64,000 bases of DNA from Bacteroides acidifaciens (GTDB taxonomy: Bacteria > Bacteroidota > Bacteroidia > Bacteroidales > Bacteroidaceae): assembly GCF_024623065.1 (NCBI RefSeq), contig NZ_JANJZR010000008.1:1-64000 (forward strand), in the 5' to 3' direction. Shown piece after piece: positions 35,567 through 45,598 of this stretch. A program made the translations under genes and the position numbers. The notes beneath the pieces are model-generated. The model searched no databases and was not told the DNA's origin. It saw only the letters and a list, made by a program, of their open reading frames with translations. The number at the start of each line of letters is the position of its first letter. The stretch's first letter is position 1.

Positions 35567-38500
35567 ATGAAGAAACAAGAACTTTTTAACAACGAAACAG
35601 AAGGATTCCCTTACCAACGACAGCCCAAACAAGCAGGCTTGTACGATGCGGCATACGAACACGATGCCTGCGGTGTTGGTATGCTGGTAAACATTCACGG
35701 AGAAAAGTCACACGACATTGTTGAGTCGGCTTTAAAGGTATTGGAGAACATGCGCCACCGCGGCGCCGAAGGTGCGGACAACAAGACCGGAGACGGTGCT
35801 GGCATTATGCTACAAATCCCGCACGAGTTTATTTTATTACAAGGTATCCCCGTTCCCGAAAAGGGACGTTATGGCACCGGTCTGCTTTTTCTACCCAAAA
35901 ATGAAAAAGACCAAGCAGCCATTTTGAGTATCATCATCGAAGAAATTGAAAAAGAAGGACTTACGCTGATGCATCTGCGTAATGTACCTACCTGCCCGGA
36001 AATCCTGGGAGAAGCGGCTTTGGCCAATGAACCGGATATCAGGCAGGTATTTATCACCGGATTTACGGAAACGGAAACTGCCGACCGCAAACTTTATCTG
36101 ATTCGCAAGAGAATCGAAAATAAAGTCAGAATGTCAGCCATTCCGGCGAAAGAGGATTTTTATGTCGTTTCGCTCTCCACAAAAAGCATTATATATAAAG
36201 GTATGCTTTCGTCATTGCAGCTACGCAACTATTATCCTGACCTGACGAACAGTTACTTTACCAGCGGACTGGCTTTGGTGCATTCCCGTTTCAGTACCAA
36301 CACGTTCCCGACATGGGGCTTGGCACAACCTTTCCGTCTTCTGGCACACAATGGCGAAATCAATACGATTCGCGGTAACCGCGGCTGGATGGAAGCCCGC
36401 GAAAGTGTACTTTCCTCTCCCACTCTCGGAGATATCAAAGAGATTCGTCCGATTATACAGCCGGGTATGAGTGACAGTGCTTCATTGGATAATGTACTGG
36501 AATTTTTAGTAATGTCGGGATTGAGCCTGCCCCACGCCATGGCAATGCTTGTACCTGAATCTTTCAACGAAAAGAATCCCATCAGTGAAGATTTGAAGTC
36601 TTTCTATGAATATCACTCTATATTAATGGAGCCCTGGGACGGACCTGCCGCCTTGCTATTCAGCGACGGACGTTTTGCAGGCGGTATGCTCGACCGTAAC
36701 GGTCTGCGTCCCGCCCGCTACCTGATTACGAAAAATGATATGATGGTAGTAGCTTCGGAAGTTGGCGTAATGGATTTCGAACCGGGAGATGTTAAAGAAA
36801 AAGGACGGCTGCAACCGGGTAAGATTCTATTGATTGACACGGAAAAGGGCGAAATATATTACGACGGTGAACTGAAAAAGCAATTGGCGGAAGCAAAACC
36901 TTACCGCACATGGCTGGCTACCAACCGTATCGAACTGGACGAATTGAAAAGCGGACGCAAAGTGCCTCATCATGTAGAGAACTACGACCGGATGCTCCGT
37001 ACTTTCGGTTATTCAAAAGAGGACATCGAAAAATTGATTACACCCATGGCCAGCACCGGCGCAGAGCCTATCCATTCAATGGGCAACGATACCCCGTTGG
37101 CTGTGCTTTCGGACAAGCCGCAACTGCTCTACAATTATTTCCGCCAGCAATTCGCCCAGGTGACGAATCCGCCGATTGACCCTCTACGCGAGGAACTGGT
37201 GATGTCATTGACGGAATATATCGGTGCTGTCGGCATGAATATTCTGACACCGAGCGAAAGCCATTGTAAAATGGTGCGTCTGAACCATCCGATTCTAAAC
37301 AATACTCAATTGGATATTTTATGTAATATCCGCTATAAAGGTTTTAAGACTGTAAAGCTTCCGATGCTTTTTGAAGTAGCGAAAGGAAAAGCCGGGCTTC
37401 AGGAAGCACTGGGCGGACTTTGCAAAATGGCAGAAGAATCCGTGACGGAAGGCGTGAACTATATCATTCTGAGTGACCGTGATGTGGATGCCGACCATGC
37501 AGTAATCCCGTCCCTTCTGGCGGTAAGCGCTGTCCATCATCATCTGATTTCCGTTGGGAAACGTGTGCAGACGGCACTGGTAGTAGAAAGCGGTGAAATA
37601 CGCGAGGTAATGCACGCAGCCTTATTACTCGGCTTCGGGGCAAGCGCACTGAATCCGTATATGGCATTTGCGGTGCTTGACAAATTGGTGAAAGACAGGG
37701 ATATTCAATTGGACTATGCCACGGCCGAGAAGAATTATATCAAGTCCATCTGCAAAGGTCTGTTCAAGATTATGAGCAAGATGGGTATCTCTACCATCCG
37801 TTCATACCGCGGTGCAAAGATTTTCGAAGCTGTCGGTTTGAGCGAAGAGTTAACCAAGGCTTATTTCGGGGGACTCGGTTCACCCATTGGGGGTATCCGG
37901 CTGGAAGAGATTGCCAGAGACGCCATTGCTTTTCATAAAGAAGGAATGGCGCAAGAAGTTGAAAGTGGAGAAACTCCCAACTCTCAACTTCTTAAAAGCA
38001 ACGGGTTGTATTCTTTCCGAAAAGACGGAGAAAAGCATGCATGGAATCCCGAAACCATCAGTGCGCTGCAATTGGCTACCCGCTTGGGCAGCTATAAGAA
38101 ATTCAAAGAATATACTCACTTGGTAGACGAGAAAGAGAAACCTATCTTCCTGCGTGACTTCCTGGGATTCCGCCGCAATCCGATTTCTATCGACCAGGTG
38201 GAACCGGTAGAGAATATTTTACACCGTTTTGTTACGGGTGCCATGTCTTTCGGCTCTATCAGCAAAGAGGCTCACGAGGCAATGGCTATCGCCATGAATA
38301 AAATTCACGGACGCAGTAATACCGGCGAGGGCGGTGAAGACGCTTCCCGCTTCCAACCGCTACCGGACGGCAGTTCCCTGCGAAGTGCCATCAAGCAGGT
38401 GGCTTCGGGACGCTTCGGTGTGACAGCAGAATATCTAGTGAATGCGGATGAGATTCAGATTAAGATAGCCCAAGGGGCAAAGCCGGGCGAAGGTGGACAG

Positions 38501-40135
38501 CTTCCGGGATTCAAGGTGAACGATGTGATTGCCAAGACACGCCACTCTATTCCGGGAATTTCTCTGATTTCTCCCCCACCTCATCATGATATTTATTCGA
38601 TTGAGGATTTGGCACAATTAATCTTCGATCTGAAAAATGTAAATCCACAGGCTAAAATCAGTGTGAAACTGGTAGCAGAAAGCGGTGTCGGTACAATTGC
38701 CGCCGGGGTGGCAAAAGCAAAGGCAGACCTGATTGTCATCTCCGGTGCTGAGGGGGGCACAGGTGCTTCTCCGGCTTCTTCTATCCGTTATGCGGGCATC
38801 TCACCGGAATTGGGATTGAGCGAGACACAGCAGACATTGGTACTGAACGGACTCCGTGGCCAAGTGATTCTGCAAGCTGACGGGCAATTGAAAACCGGAC
38901 GGGATATTATCTTAATGGCATTGATGGGAGCCGAAGAATATGGTTTTGCCACCTCTGCACTGATTGTACTAGGTTGTGTGATGATGCGCAAATGTCATCA
39001 GAACACTTGTCCTGTGGGAGTTGCTACACAGAATGAGGAGTTGCGCAAACGTTTCCACGGACGCAGTGAATATTTAGTAAATTTCTTCACGTTCCTGGCG
39101 CAGGAAGTCCGTGAACATCTGGCGGAAATGGGATTCACCCGGATGAATGACATTATCGGACGGACAGACTTGATTGAACGTAAATCCGTAGCGGACGATC
39201 CGAATCCGAAGCATGCGTTGATTGATTTCAACAGAATGTTGGCACGTATTGACAACACTGCCGCTATCCGTCATGTCACCGACCAGGAACATGGCATCTC
39301 TACCGTAAAGGATGTGGCTATCATTGATGCCGCCCGGGATGCCATCGAACATGAGAAAGAAATCTCTTTAGAATATACAATTGCGAATACAGACCGTGCA
39401 ATAGGTGCTATGCTTTCGGGAGTAATCGCGAAGAAACATGGTGCCAAGGGATTACCGGAACATACGTTGAATGTGAAATTCAAAGGTTCGGCAGGTCAGT
39501 CTTTCGGTGCATTCCTTGTGCCAGGGGTCAACTTTAAACTGGAAGGGGAAGCGAACGATTATCTTGGCAAGGGTCTGAGTGGCGGACGTATCGCCGTGCT
39601 TCCCCCTATCCGCAGCAATTTCGAAGCTGACAAGAATACAATTGCCGGCAATACTTTGCTTTATGGCGCCACAAGTGGTGAAGTGTATATCAACGGTCGT
39701 GTAGGAGAACGTTTTGCCGTACGCAACTCGGGTGCCGTCGCCGTAGTGGAAGGTGTAGGCGACCACTGTTGCGAATATATGACCGGCGGACGCGTTGTGG
39801 TCCTCGGACAAACCGGACGCAACTTTGCAGCCGGCATGAGTGGCGGTGTAGCCTATGTATGGAACAAAGACGGTAACTTCGATTATTTCTGTAATATGGA
39901 AATGGTGGAACTGTCACTCATCGAAGAAGCCAGCTACCGGAAGGAGCTACACGAACTGATTCGCCAGCACTACCTGTACACGGGCTCCAAACTGGCACGA
40001 ACAATGCTCGACGACTGGAATCATTATGCAGACCAATTCATCCAGGTAGTACCTATCGAATACAAAAAAGTATTGCAGGAAGAACAGATGAGAAAGTTAC
40101 AACAGAAAATTGCAGACATGCAAAGAGACTATTAG
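35567..40135 (+). CDS. gltB: Glutamate synthase (NADPH) large subunit
   Basis: The 1522-residue GOGAT alpha subunit converts 2-oxoglutarate plus glutamine to two glutamates. A 35-residue leader precedes the catalytic Cys in EHDACGVGML, to be removed on maturation. Domains in order: class II amidotransferase, central domain, FMN-binding synthase domain (HNIY-type region PPPHHDIYSIEDLAQLIFDL, EGGTGASP) with the 3Fe-4S cysteines in CVMMRKCHQNTC, and the C-terminal GXGXG beta-helix (GASGEVYINGR, MTGGRVVVLG). An odd insert, EVESGETPNSQLLKSNG (residues about 796-812), is encoded by the same repeat family found in carA. It is followed by gltD after 127 bases. Confidence 0.96.
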   Translation: MKKQELFNNETEGFPYQRQPKQAGLYDAAYEHDACGVGMLVNIHGEKSHDIVESALKVLENMRHRGAEGADNKTGDGAGIMLQIPHEFILLQGIPVPEKGRYGTGLLFLPKNEKDQAAILSIIIEEIEKEGLTLMHLRNVPTCPEILGEAALANEPDIRQVFITGFTETETADRKLYLIRKRIENKVRMSAIPAKEDFYVVSLSTKSIIYKGMLSSLQLRNYYPDLTNSYFTSGLALVHSRFSTNTFPTWGLAQPFRLLAHNGEINTIRGNRGWMEARESVLSSPTLGDIKEIRPIIQPGMSDSASLDNVLEFLVMSGLSLPHAMAMLVPESFNEKNPISEDLKSFYEYHSILMEPWDGPAALLFSDGRFAGGMLDRNGLRPARYLITKNDMMVVASEVGVMDFEPGDVKEKGRLQPGKILLIDTEKGEIYYDGELKKQLAEAKPYRTWLATNRIELDELKSGRKVPHHVENYDRMLRTFGYSKEDIEKLITPMASTGAEPIHSMGNDTPLAVLSDKPQLLYNYFRQQFAQVTNPPIDPLREELVMSLTEYIGAVGMNILTPSESHCKMVRLNHPILNNTQLDILCNIRYKGFKTVKLPMLFEVAKGKAGLQEALGGLCKMAEESVTEGVNYIILSDRDVDADHAVIPSLLAVSAVHHHLISVGKRVQTALVVESGEIREVMHAALLLGFGASALNPYMAFAVLDKLVKDRDIQLDYATAEKNYIKSICKGLFKIMSKMGISTIRSYRGAKIFEAVGLSEELTKAYFGGLGSPIGGIRLEEIARDAIAFHKEGMAQEVESGETPNSQLLKSNGLYSFRKDGEKHAWNPETISALQLATRLGSYKKFKEYTHLVDEKEKPIFLRDFLGFRRNPISIDQVEPVENILHRFVTGAMSFGSISKEAHEAMAIAMNKIHGRSNTGEGGEDASRFQPLPDGSSLRSAIKQVASGRFGVTAEYLVNADEIQIKIAQGAKPGEGGQLPGFKVNDVIAKTRHSIPGISLISPPPHHDIYSIEDLAQLIFDLKNVNPQAKISVKLVAESGVGTIAAGVAKAKADLIVISGAEGGTGASPASSIRYAGISPELGLSETQQTLVLNGLRGQVILQADGQLKTGRDIILMALMGAEEYGFATSALIVLGCVMMRKCHQNTCPVGVATQNEELRKRFHGRSEYLVNFFTFLAQEVREHLAEMGFTRMNDIIGRTDLIERKSVADDPNPKHALIDFNRMLARIDNTAAIRHVTDQEHGISTVKDVAIIDAARDAIEHEKEISLEYTIANTDRAIGAMLSGVIAKKHGAKGLPEHTLNVKFKGSAGQSFGAFLVPGVNFKLEGEANDYLGKGLSGGRIAVLPPIRSNFEADKNTIAGNTLLYGATSGEVYINGRVGERFAVRNSGAVAVVEGVGDHCCEYMTGGRVVVLGQTGRNFAAGMSGGVAYVWNKDGNFDYFCNMEMVELSLIEEASYRKELHELIRQHYLYTGSKLARTMLDDWNHYADQFIQVVPIEYKKVLQEEQMRKLQQKIADMQRDY
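37952..37993. repeat. In-frame repeat with inverted symmetry inside gltB
   Basis: AAGAAGTTGAAAGTGG (from 37954) and CCCAACTCTCAACTTCTT are near-complementary halves that together encode the EVESGETPNSQLLK insert of GltB. The unit AGTTGAGAGTTGG is shared with repeats in carA and dapF. Confidence 0.65.
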
Positions 40136-40262
40136 ATTTACTATTTGACTATTTACAATTTACTATTTGAATGTATAGTCTGTAAATAGTCAAATAGCAA
40201 ATGACAAGATAGTCTGGAAATAGTAAATAATAATAGTAAACCGTCAAATAGTAAATAACAAG
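40136..40262. repeat. Degenerate TTTACTATTTGACTATTTAC repeats between gltB and gltD
   Basis: The 127-base gap is built almost entirely of variants of ACTATTTAC/GTAAATAGT in both orientations, for example TTTACTATTTGACTATTTAC at 40138-40157 and GTAAATAGTCAAATAG at 40182-40197. A similar stretch lies between purF and glmS (33242-33290). It can fold into long AT hairpins and may modulate gltD expression. Confidence 0.6.
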
Positions 40263-41609
40263 ATGGGAGATCCTAAAGCATTTCTAAATATACCCCGGCA
40301 GGAAGCGGGATACCGCCCTGTGAACGAACGAATCACTGATTATAGTCAGGTAGAACAGACGTTGAATACAAACAGCCGCAAGTTGCAGGCATCCCGCTGC
40401 ATGGACTGCGGCGTACCTTTCTGCCACTGGGCATGCCCGATAGGAAATAAACAACCGGAATGGCAGGATGCCTTATTCAAGGGAAAATGGAAAGAGGCAT
40501 ACGAAATATTGTCATCCACTTGTGATTTTCCTGAATTTACAGGACGTATCTGCCCTGCCCTCTGCGAAAAGTCTTGTGTGTTAAAACTGTCATGCGACCA
40601 ACCTGTGACGATTCGTGAAAACGAGGCAGCTATTGTTGAAGCAGCTTTTCGCGAAGGATATATACAGGTAAAAACACCGAGAAGAAACGGAAAGAAAGTG
40701 GCGGTGATTGGTGCGGGTCCTGCCGGATTGGTGGTGGCTAATCAGCTGAATTTAAAAGGATATAGCGTTACTTTATTCGATAAAGATGAAGCGCCCGGAG
40801 GGTTATTACGGTTCGGTATTCCTAATTTCAAACTGGATAAGAATGTAATTGACCGACGGATGAAGATATTGGCTGCAGAAGGAATACTGTTTGAGATGGG
40901 AGTAGAAATAGACATCAATCATTTGCCGGAAGGATTCGACGCTTACTGCATCTGTACCGGAACACCGACTGCACGTGATTTGAGTATTCCGGGACGTGAA
41001 CTGAAAGGCATCCATTTCGCACTTGAAATGCTGGCACAGCAGAACAGGATTCTGGCAGGACAGACTTTCCCGAAAGATAAATTGGTGAATGCCAAAGGCA
41101 AAAAAGTACTTGTGATAGGTGGCGGAGATACCGGTTCCGACTGCATCGGAACCAGTGTGAGACAGGGAGCCGCCAGTGTCACTCAAATCGAAATCATGCC
41201 GAAACCTCCTGTCGGCTACAATCCGGCTACTCCTTGGCCACAATGGCCGGCAGTCTTCAAAACGACTTCCAGCCATGAAGAAGGTTGTACACGCCGCTGG
41301 TGCCTGGCTTCCAATCAGTTCCTCGGAAAGAACGGAAAGGTGACAGGTGTAGAAGTGGAAGAGGTAGAATGGATTCCAGCAGCAGACGGCGGACGTCCCA
41401 CGATGAAACCAACAGGGAAGAAGGAAGTCATCGAAGCTGATATGGTATTATTGGCGATGGGATTCCTGAAACCGGAGCAACCGAAATTTGCAAAAAATGT
41501 ATTTCTTGCCGGAGATGCAACTACCGGAGCCAGTCTGGTAGTACGTGCCATGGCAGGCGGACGGAAAGCGGCTGCGGAAATAGATGCTTACTTAACAACC
41601 AAAAATTAA
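40263..41609 (+). CDS. gltD: Glutamate synthase (NADPH) small subunit
   Basis: The 448-residue GOGAT beta subunit passes electrons from NAD(P)H to GltB. N-terminal cysteines CMDCGVPFCHWACP and CPALCEKSC bind two 4Fe-4S clusters. The FAD-binding Rossmann motif is VAVIGAGPAGLVVANQL and the NAD(P)H motif is KVLVIGGGDTGSDCIG. The C-terminal FLAGDATTGASLVVRAMAGG closes the flavin site. It lies between gltB and asnB, four bases from asnB, forming a gltB-gltD-asnB unit. Confidence 0.95.
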   Translation: MGDPKAFLNIPRQEAGYRPVNERITDYSQVEQTLNTNSRKLQASRCMDCGVPFCHWACPIGNKQPEWQDALFKGKWKEAYEILSSTCDFPEFTGRICPALCEKSCVLKLSCDQPVTIRENEAAIVEAAFREGYIQVKTPRRNGKKVAVIGAGPAGLVVANQLNLKGYSVTLFDKDEAPGGLLRFGIPNFKLDKNVIDRRMKILAAEGILFEMGVEIDINHLPEGFDAYCICTGTPTARDLSIPGRELKGIHFALEMLAQQNRILAGQTFPKDKLVNAKGKKVLVIGGGDTGSDCIGTSVRQGAASVTQIEIMPKPPVGYNPATPWPQWPAVFKTTSSHEEGCTRRWCLASNQFLGKNGKVTGVEVEEVEWIPAADGGRPTMKPTGKKEVIEADMVLLAMGFLKPEQPKFAKNVFLAGDATTGASLVVRAMAGGRKAAAEIDAYLTTKN

Positions 41610-41613
41610 AGTT

Positions 41614-43281
41614 ATGTGTGGAATAGCAGGTATACTCAACATCAAAGTTCAAACGAAAGAACTAAGAGATAAAGCACTGAAAATGGCCCAGAAGATCCGT
41701 CATCGCGGACCGGACTGGAGCGGAATCTATGTAGGCGGAAGTGCCATCCTGGCACACGAACGTCTTTCCATTGTCGACCCGCAGAGTGGCGGACAACCGT
41801 TATACTCTCCCGATCGTAAACAGGTGCTAGCCGTCAACGGTGAGATTTACAATCACCGTGATATTCGCGCTAAATATGCGGGAAAATATAACTTTCAGAC
41901 TGGAAGTGACTGTGAGGTAATTCTTGCCCTCTATAAAGATAAAGGTATCCATTTTCTGGAAGATATCAGTGGTATCTTTGCCTTTGTCCTTTATGACGAA
42001 GAGAAAGATGAGTTCCTGATTGCCCGCGACCCTATCGGCGTTATACCTTTATATATAGGCAAAGACAAAGAGGGAAAAATCTACTTCGGCAGCGAACTGA
42101 AAGCGCTCGAAGGATTTTGTAATGAATACGAGGTATTCCTTCCCGGACATTACTATTACAGTAAAGAAGGAGAGATGAAACGCTGGTATTCGCGCGACTG
42201 GACAGAATATGAAACCGTAAAAGACAACGATGCCCGAACCGCCGATATAAAAACAGCATTAGAAGATGCCGTTCATCGCCAGTTGATGAGTGACGTACCT
42301 TATGGAGTACTTCTTTCCGGCGGTCTGGATAGTTCTGTCATTTCCGCTATCGCCAAGAAATATGCAGCCAAACGTATAGAAACAGACGGGGCAAGCGATG
42401 CCTGGTGGCCGCAACTTCACTCTTTTGCCATCGGTCTGAAGGGTGCGCCCGACTTGATAAAGGCGCGTGAGGTTGCCGAATATATCGGCACGGTGCATCA
42501 CGAAATAAACTACACCGTGCAGGAAGGACTGGATGCGATTCGTGACGTTATCTATTTCATAGAGACGTATGACGTAACTACTGTGCGGGCTTCTACTCCT
42601 ATGTATCTGCTGGCACGTGTCATCAAGTCTATGGGTATCAAAATGGTGTTGAGCGGTGAAGGTGCCGATGAAGTTTTTGGCGGCTATCTCTATTTTCACA
42701 AAGCCCCTACTCCGGAGGCGTTCCACGAAGAAACGGTACGCAAACTTTCAAAATTGCATATGTATGACTGTCTCCGGGCCAACAAGAGTTTATCTGCCTG
42801 GGGAGTTGAAGGACGTGTCCCCTTCCTTGATAAAGAATTTCTTGATGTGGCAATGACGCTGAATCCGAAGGCCAAAATGTGTCCAGGAAAGAATATTGAA
42901 AAAAGAATCGTACGTGAGGCTTTCACCGATATGCTACCGGAAAGCGTGGCATGGAGACAAAAAGAGCAGTTCAGTGACGGTGTGGGATATTCCTGGATTG
43001 ATACATTGAAAGAAATAACAACCGCTGCCGTAAGTGACGAACAAATGGCACATGCAGCCGAACGTTTCCCCATCAATACTCCGCAAAACAAGGAAGAATA
43101 TTATTACCGCAGCATCTTTGAAGAACATTTCCCCAGCGAAAGTGCGGCTCGCAGCGTGCCGAGTGTTCCCAGCGTAGCCTGCTCTACGGCAGAAGCACTG
43201 GCATGGGATATTTCCTTCAGAAATCTGAATGAGCCAAGCGGACGCGCGGTAAAAGGAATACATGAAGAAGCCTATACTTAA
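41614..43281 (+). CDS. asnB: Asparagine synthase (glutamine-hydrolysing)
   Basis: Converts aspartate, ATP and glutamine to asparagine. The 555-residue protein begins MCGIAGIL with catalytic Cys2, has IRHRGPDWSG and the NGEIYNH glutaminase landmarks, and the synthetase domain carries the ATP pyrophosphatase loop LLSGGLDSSVIS and LSGEGADEVFGGY. The size matches E. coli AsnB (554). It starts four bases after gltD, so ammonium incorporation into glutamate and asparagine is co-expressed. A good terminator follows at 43289. Confidence 0.96.
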   Translation: MCGIAGILNIKVQTKELRDKALKMAQKIRHRGPDWSGIYVGGSAILAHERLSIVDPQSGGQPLYSPDRKQVLAVNGEIYNHRDIRAKYAGKYNFQTGSDCEVILALYKDKGIHFLEDISGIFAFVLYDEEKDEFLIARDPIGVIPLYIGKDKEGKIYFGSELKALEGFCNEYEVFLPGHYYYSKEGEMKRWYSRDWTEYETVKDNDARTADIKTALEDAVHRQLMSDVPYGVLLSGGLDSSVISAIAKKYAAKRIETDGASDAWWPQLHSFAIGLKGAPDLIKAREVAEYIGTVHHEINYTVQEGLDAIRDVIYFIETYDVTTVRASTPMYLLARVIKSMGIKMVLSGEGADEVFGGYLYFHKAPTPEAFHEETVRKLSKLHMYDCLRANKSLSAWGVEGRVPFLDKEFLDVAMTLNPKAKMCPGKNIEKRIVREAFTDMLPESVAWRQKEQFSDGVGYSWIDTLKEITTAAVSDEQMAHAAERFPINTPQNKEEYYYRSIFEEHFPSESAARSVPSVPSVACSTAEALAWDISFRNLNEPSGRAVKGIHEEAYT

Positions 43282-43288
43282 CTTGTCG

Positions 43289-43325
43289 AAAAGTAATAGA
43301 ATAGACTATTTCTGTTACTTTTTTG
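43289..43325 (+). terminator. Terminator of gltB-gltD-asnB
   Basis: AAAAGTAATAGAAT pairs with ATTTCTGTTACTTTT (one T-G pair) right after the asnB stop and runs into TTTTTTG, a standard intrinsic terminator. Confidence 0.75.
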
Positions 43326-43454
43326 TAGCATTTCTATTCTAAAATCCTTAAGATTAACGCAGATTAGCATATTATTGTCTGATTTGCGTTTTCTTTTTTA
43401 TAATTTTGAGGCCAAACCCGATTAAATCTGTTAAACCTTTTAAAGACCAGACCA

Positions 43455-44219
43455 ATGAATTTAAAGAAAATAATGATGGCTTCCGCCCTTTTAGTAACTG
43501 CTTGCTGTATGCAGGCACAGACAAAAGCAATTGCCCACCGTGGTTTCTGGAAAACCCCGGGTTCATCACAAAACAGTATTGCCGCACTTCAAAAAGCAGA
43601 TTCCATCGGATGCTACGGTTCAGAATTTGATGTATGGATTGCCAAAGATAATAAACTGATTGTCAATCATGACCCCGTTTATAAAATGCGACCGATGGAA
43701 TATTCCAAAGGGGATGCATTGACCGGTCTGAAACTCTCTAACGGAGAAAACCTGCCTAGTTTAAAGCAGTATTTGGAAGCAGGAAAAAAATGCGATACCC
43801 AATTGATACTCGAACTCAAAGCACACAGCACCAAAAAGCGTGAGACAAAAGCCGTGCAGGAAATTGTGGCTATGGTAAAAAGTATGGGATTGGAGAACCG
43901 CATGGAATATATCACTTTCTCTCTGCATGCCATGAAAGAATTTATCCGCTTGGCACCTACCGGAACTCCGGTATTCTATCTGAACGGTGATTTATCTCCG
44001 GAAGAATTAAAAGAACTTGGTGCAGCGGGATTTGACTATCATATGGGAGTAATTAAAAAACACCCCGAATGGATTAAGGAAGCTCATGACCTTGGCATGA
44101 AAGTCAATGTATGGACAGTGGATGAGGCAGAGGACATGAAATGGCTGATTGAGCATAAAGCAGATTTTATTACTACCAATGAGCCGATTGTATTACAGAA
44201 AGAGCTTAAGCAACAATAA
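43455..44219 (+). CDS. Secreted glycerophosphodiester phosphodiesterase-family protein
   Basis: A 254-residue periplasmic protein of the GDPD TIM-barrel family, which cleaves glycerophosphodiesters to glycerol-3-phosphate and an alcohol. The signal peptide ends near CMQAQ. The first catalytic His is in IAHRGFWKTPG; the metal site shows in GSEFDVWIAKDNKLIVNHDP with the Glu, Asp and HD residues. The usual PENT motif reads GSSQNS here, losing the canonical Glu, a variant I recall in Bacteroides homologues. It may have altered substrate range. It is monocistronic between asnB and the thioredoxin remnant. Confidence 0.82.
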   Translation: MNLKKIMMASALLVTACCMQAQTKAIAHRGFWKTPGSSQNSIAALQKADSIGCYGSEFDVWIAKDNKLIVNHDPVYKMRPMEYSKGDALTGLKLSNGENLPSLKQYLEAGKKCDTQLILELKAHSTKKRETKAVQEIVAMVKSMGLENRMEYITFSLHAMKEFIRLAPTGTPVFYLNGDLSPEELKELGAAGFDYHMGVIKKHPEWIKEAHDLGMKVNVWTVDEAEDMKWLIEHKADFITTNEPIVLQKELKQQ

Positions 44220-44350
44220 ATCAATATATATATATATATATTTAATCGTTTAGTATCCGGACTTAAAACAACGGAGTATTCCTTCAATTCATTTGACATT
44301 GAAGAGAATATCCGTATTTCTGCAAACACTAACAAAATATTACAGTCAGT

Positions 44351-44503
44351 TCATCTCAAATCATCCAGCACCTCTTTCAACTCTTGCACCGTCAATTCTC
44401 CTACTTGCCGCCAAAGTTCATTTCTCTTATGTAATAAGAGGAATGCCGGAACAGTATCTACATTATGTACATCGGCAAAAACAATGGATATAGGAGAAGG
44501 TTC
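44351..44503 (-). pseudogene. Remnant of a thioredoxin-fold protein (C-terminal part)
   Basis: The minus strand encodes about 50 residues that end ELTVQELKEVLDDLR and include VDTVPAFLLLHKRNELWRQV, the cis-Pro strand and last helix of a thioredoxin fold. There is no start codon in frame and a stop lies immediately upstream, so this is the 3' end of a gene lost by deletion. The redox CxxC part is gone. Confidence 0.6.
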
Positions 44504-44705
44504 TTAGGACTATCAAGGCTAAATATTCTTTATATATTATGAAAGAATATGCAAAAGGACACACCCAAATAACAATTCATCAACATATAGATATACATAA
44601 TTTCATTTTATAAGTTTAGATAGCTATATAATAAGCGATTGAAAGATTGATGAAAATAAATAGATATTAGATATACTTTTAAATAAAACACAAAACAAAA
44701 AGTCA

Positions 44706-44713
44706 TATCTTTG
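44706..44713 (+). promoter_or_regulatory. -7 box of the dapF promoter
   Basis: TATCTTTG followed by a predicted start near 44720, about 40 bases before the dapF start codon. The -33 element is poor. Confidence 0.5.
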
Positions 44714-44761
44714 CATCGTAATAAAACAAAAGGATACAACAACCAATAAATACAAGTCAAA

Positions 44762-45598
44762 ATGATAAGAAAGATTAAGTTCACGAAAATGCATGGAGCA
44801 GGAAATGACTACATATATGTAGATACTACCCAATATCCGATAGCAGATCCTGAAAAGAAAGCAATCGAATGGAGCAAGTTTCATACAGGAATTGGGAGTG
44901 ACGGACTTATATTAATTGGAAGTTCCGATAAGGCTGATTTCAGCATGCGTATTTTCAATGCCGACGGTTCGGAAGCGATGATGTGCGGAAATGGTAGCCG
45001 TTGCGTAGGCAAATACGTATATGAATACGGTTTGACTGATAAAACAGAAATCACACTGGACACGCTGTCGGGAATTAAGATACTGAAACTTCACGTAGAA
45101 GGAGAAACAGTTACCGCAGTCACAGTAGATATGGGCAGTCCGTTGGAAACAGGAGAAGTACATTGGAAAGGGAAATATCCTTTCCAGTCAACTAAAGTAT
45201 CAATGGGAAATCCTCATTTAGTTACTTTTGTGGATGATATAACCCGGATTAACTTACCGGAAATCGGTCCCGAATTGGAGAATCATCCTCTTTTTCCTGA
45301 CAGAACTAATGTAGAGTTTGCACAAATTGTCGGCAAAGATACTATACGGATGAGAGTATGGGAAAGAGGTTCGGGAATTACCCAAGCTTGCGGAACAGGT
45401 GCTTGCGCCACAGCAGTAGCCGCCTTCATCAACGGGCTTGCAGGAAGAAAAAGCAATATAATAATGGATGGCGGCACAGTTATCATTGAATGGGACGAAG
45501 CCTCAGACCATATATTGATGACAGGACCGGCAACCAAAGTTTTCGATGGAGAAATTGTTGAAGAAGTTGAGAATGGAGAGTTGAGAGTCGAGAATTAA
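44762..45598 (+). CDS. dapF: Diaminopimelate epimerase
   Basis: Interconverts LL- and meso-diaminopimelate for lysine and peptidoglycan synthesis, without a cofactor. The 278-residue protein has the N-terminal [16 protein letters not shown] motif and both catalytic cysteines in [11 protein letters not shown] and [14 protein letters not shown]. The last dozen residues ([13 protein letters not shown]) look like an add-on: they are encoded by GTTGAGAATGGAGAGTTGAG-type repeats shared with carA and gltB. It is followed by dapL, its partner in the LL-diaminopimelate aminotransferase route. Confidence 0.94.
   Translation: MIRKIKFTKMHGAGNDYIYVDTTQYPIADPEKKAIEWSKFHTGIGSDGLILIGSSDKADFSMRIFNADGSEAMMCGNGSRCVGKYVYEYGLTDKTEITLDTLSGIKILKLHVEGETVTAVTVDMGSPLETGEVHWKGKYPFQSTKVSMGNPHLVTFVDDITRINLPEIGPELENHPLFPDRTNVEFAQIVGKDTIRMRVWERGSGITQACGTGACATAVAAFINGLAGRKSNIIMDGGTVIIEWDEASDHILMTGPATKVFDGEIVEEVENGELRVEN

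Larger units (their letters stand above)
44220..44761. other. Gap with a gene remnant and the dapF promoter
   Basis: The 540 bases hold a TA-repeat tract (about 44224-44241), a decayed thioredoxin-like fragment on the minus strand (44351-44503) and a -7 box TATCTTTG (44706-44713) for dapF. Nothing else is recognised. Confidence 0.6.

Noticed and set aside
44224..44241. TA dinucleotide run
   Set aside because: Simple low-complexity sequence next to a gene end; no sign of a coding or regulatory role.
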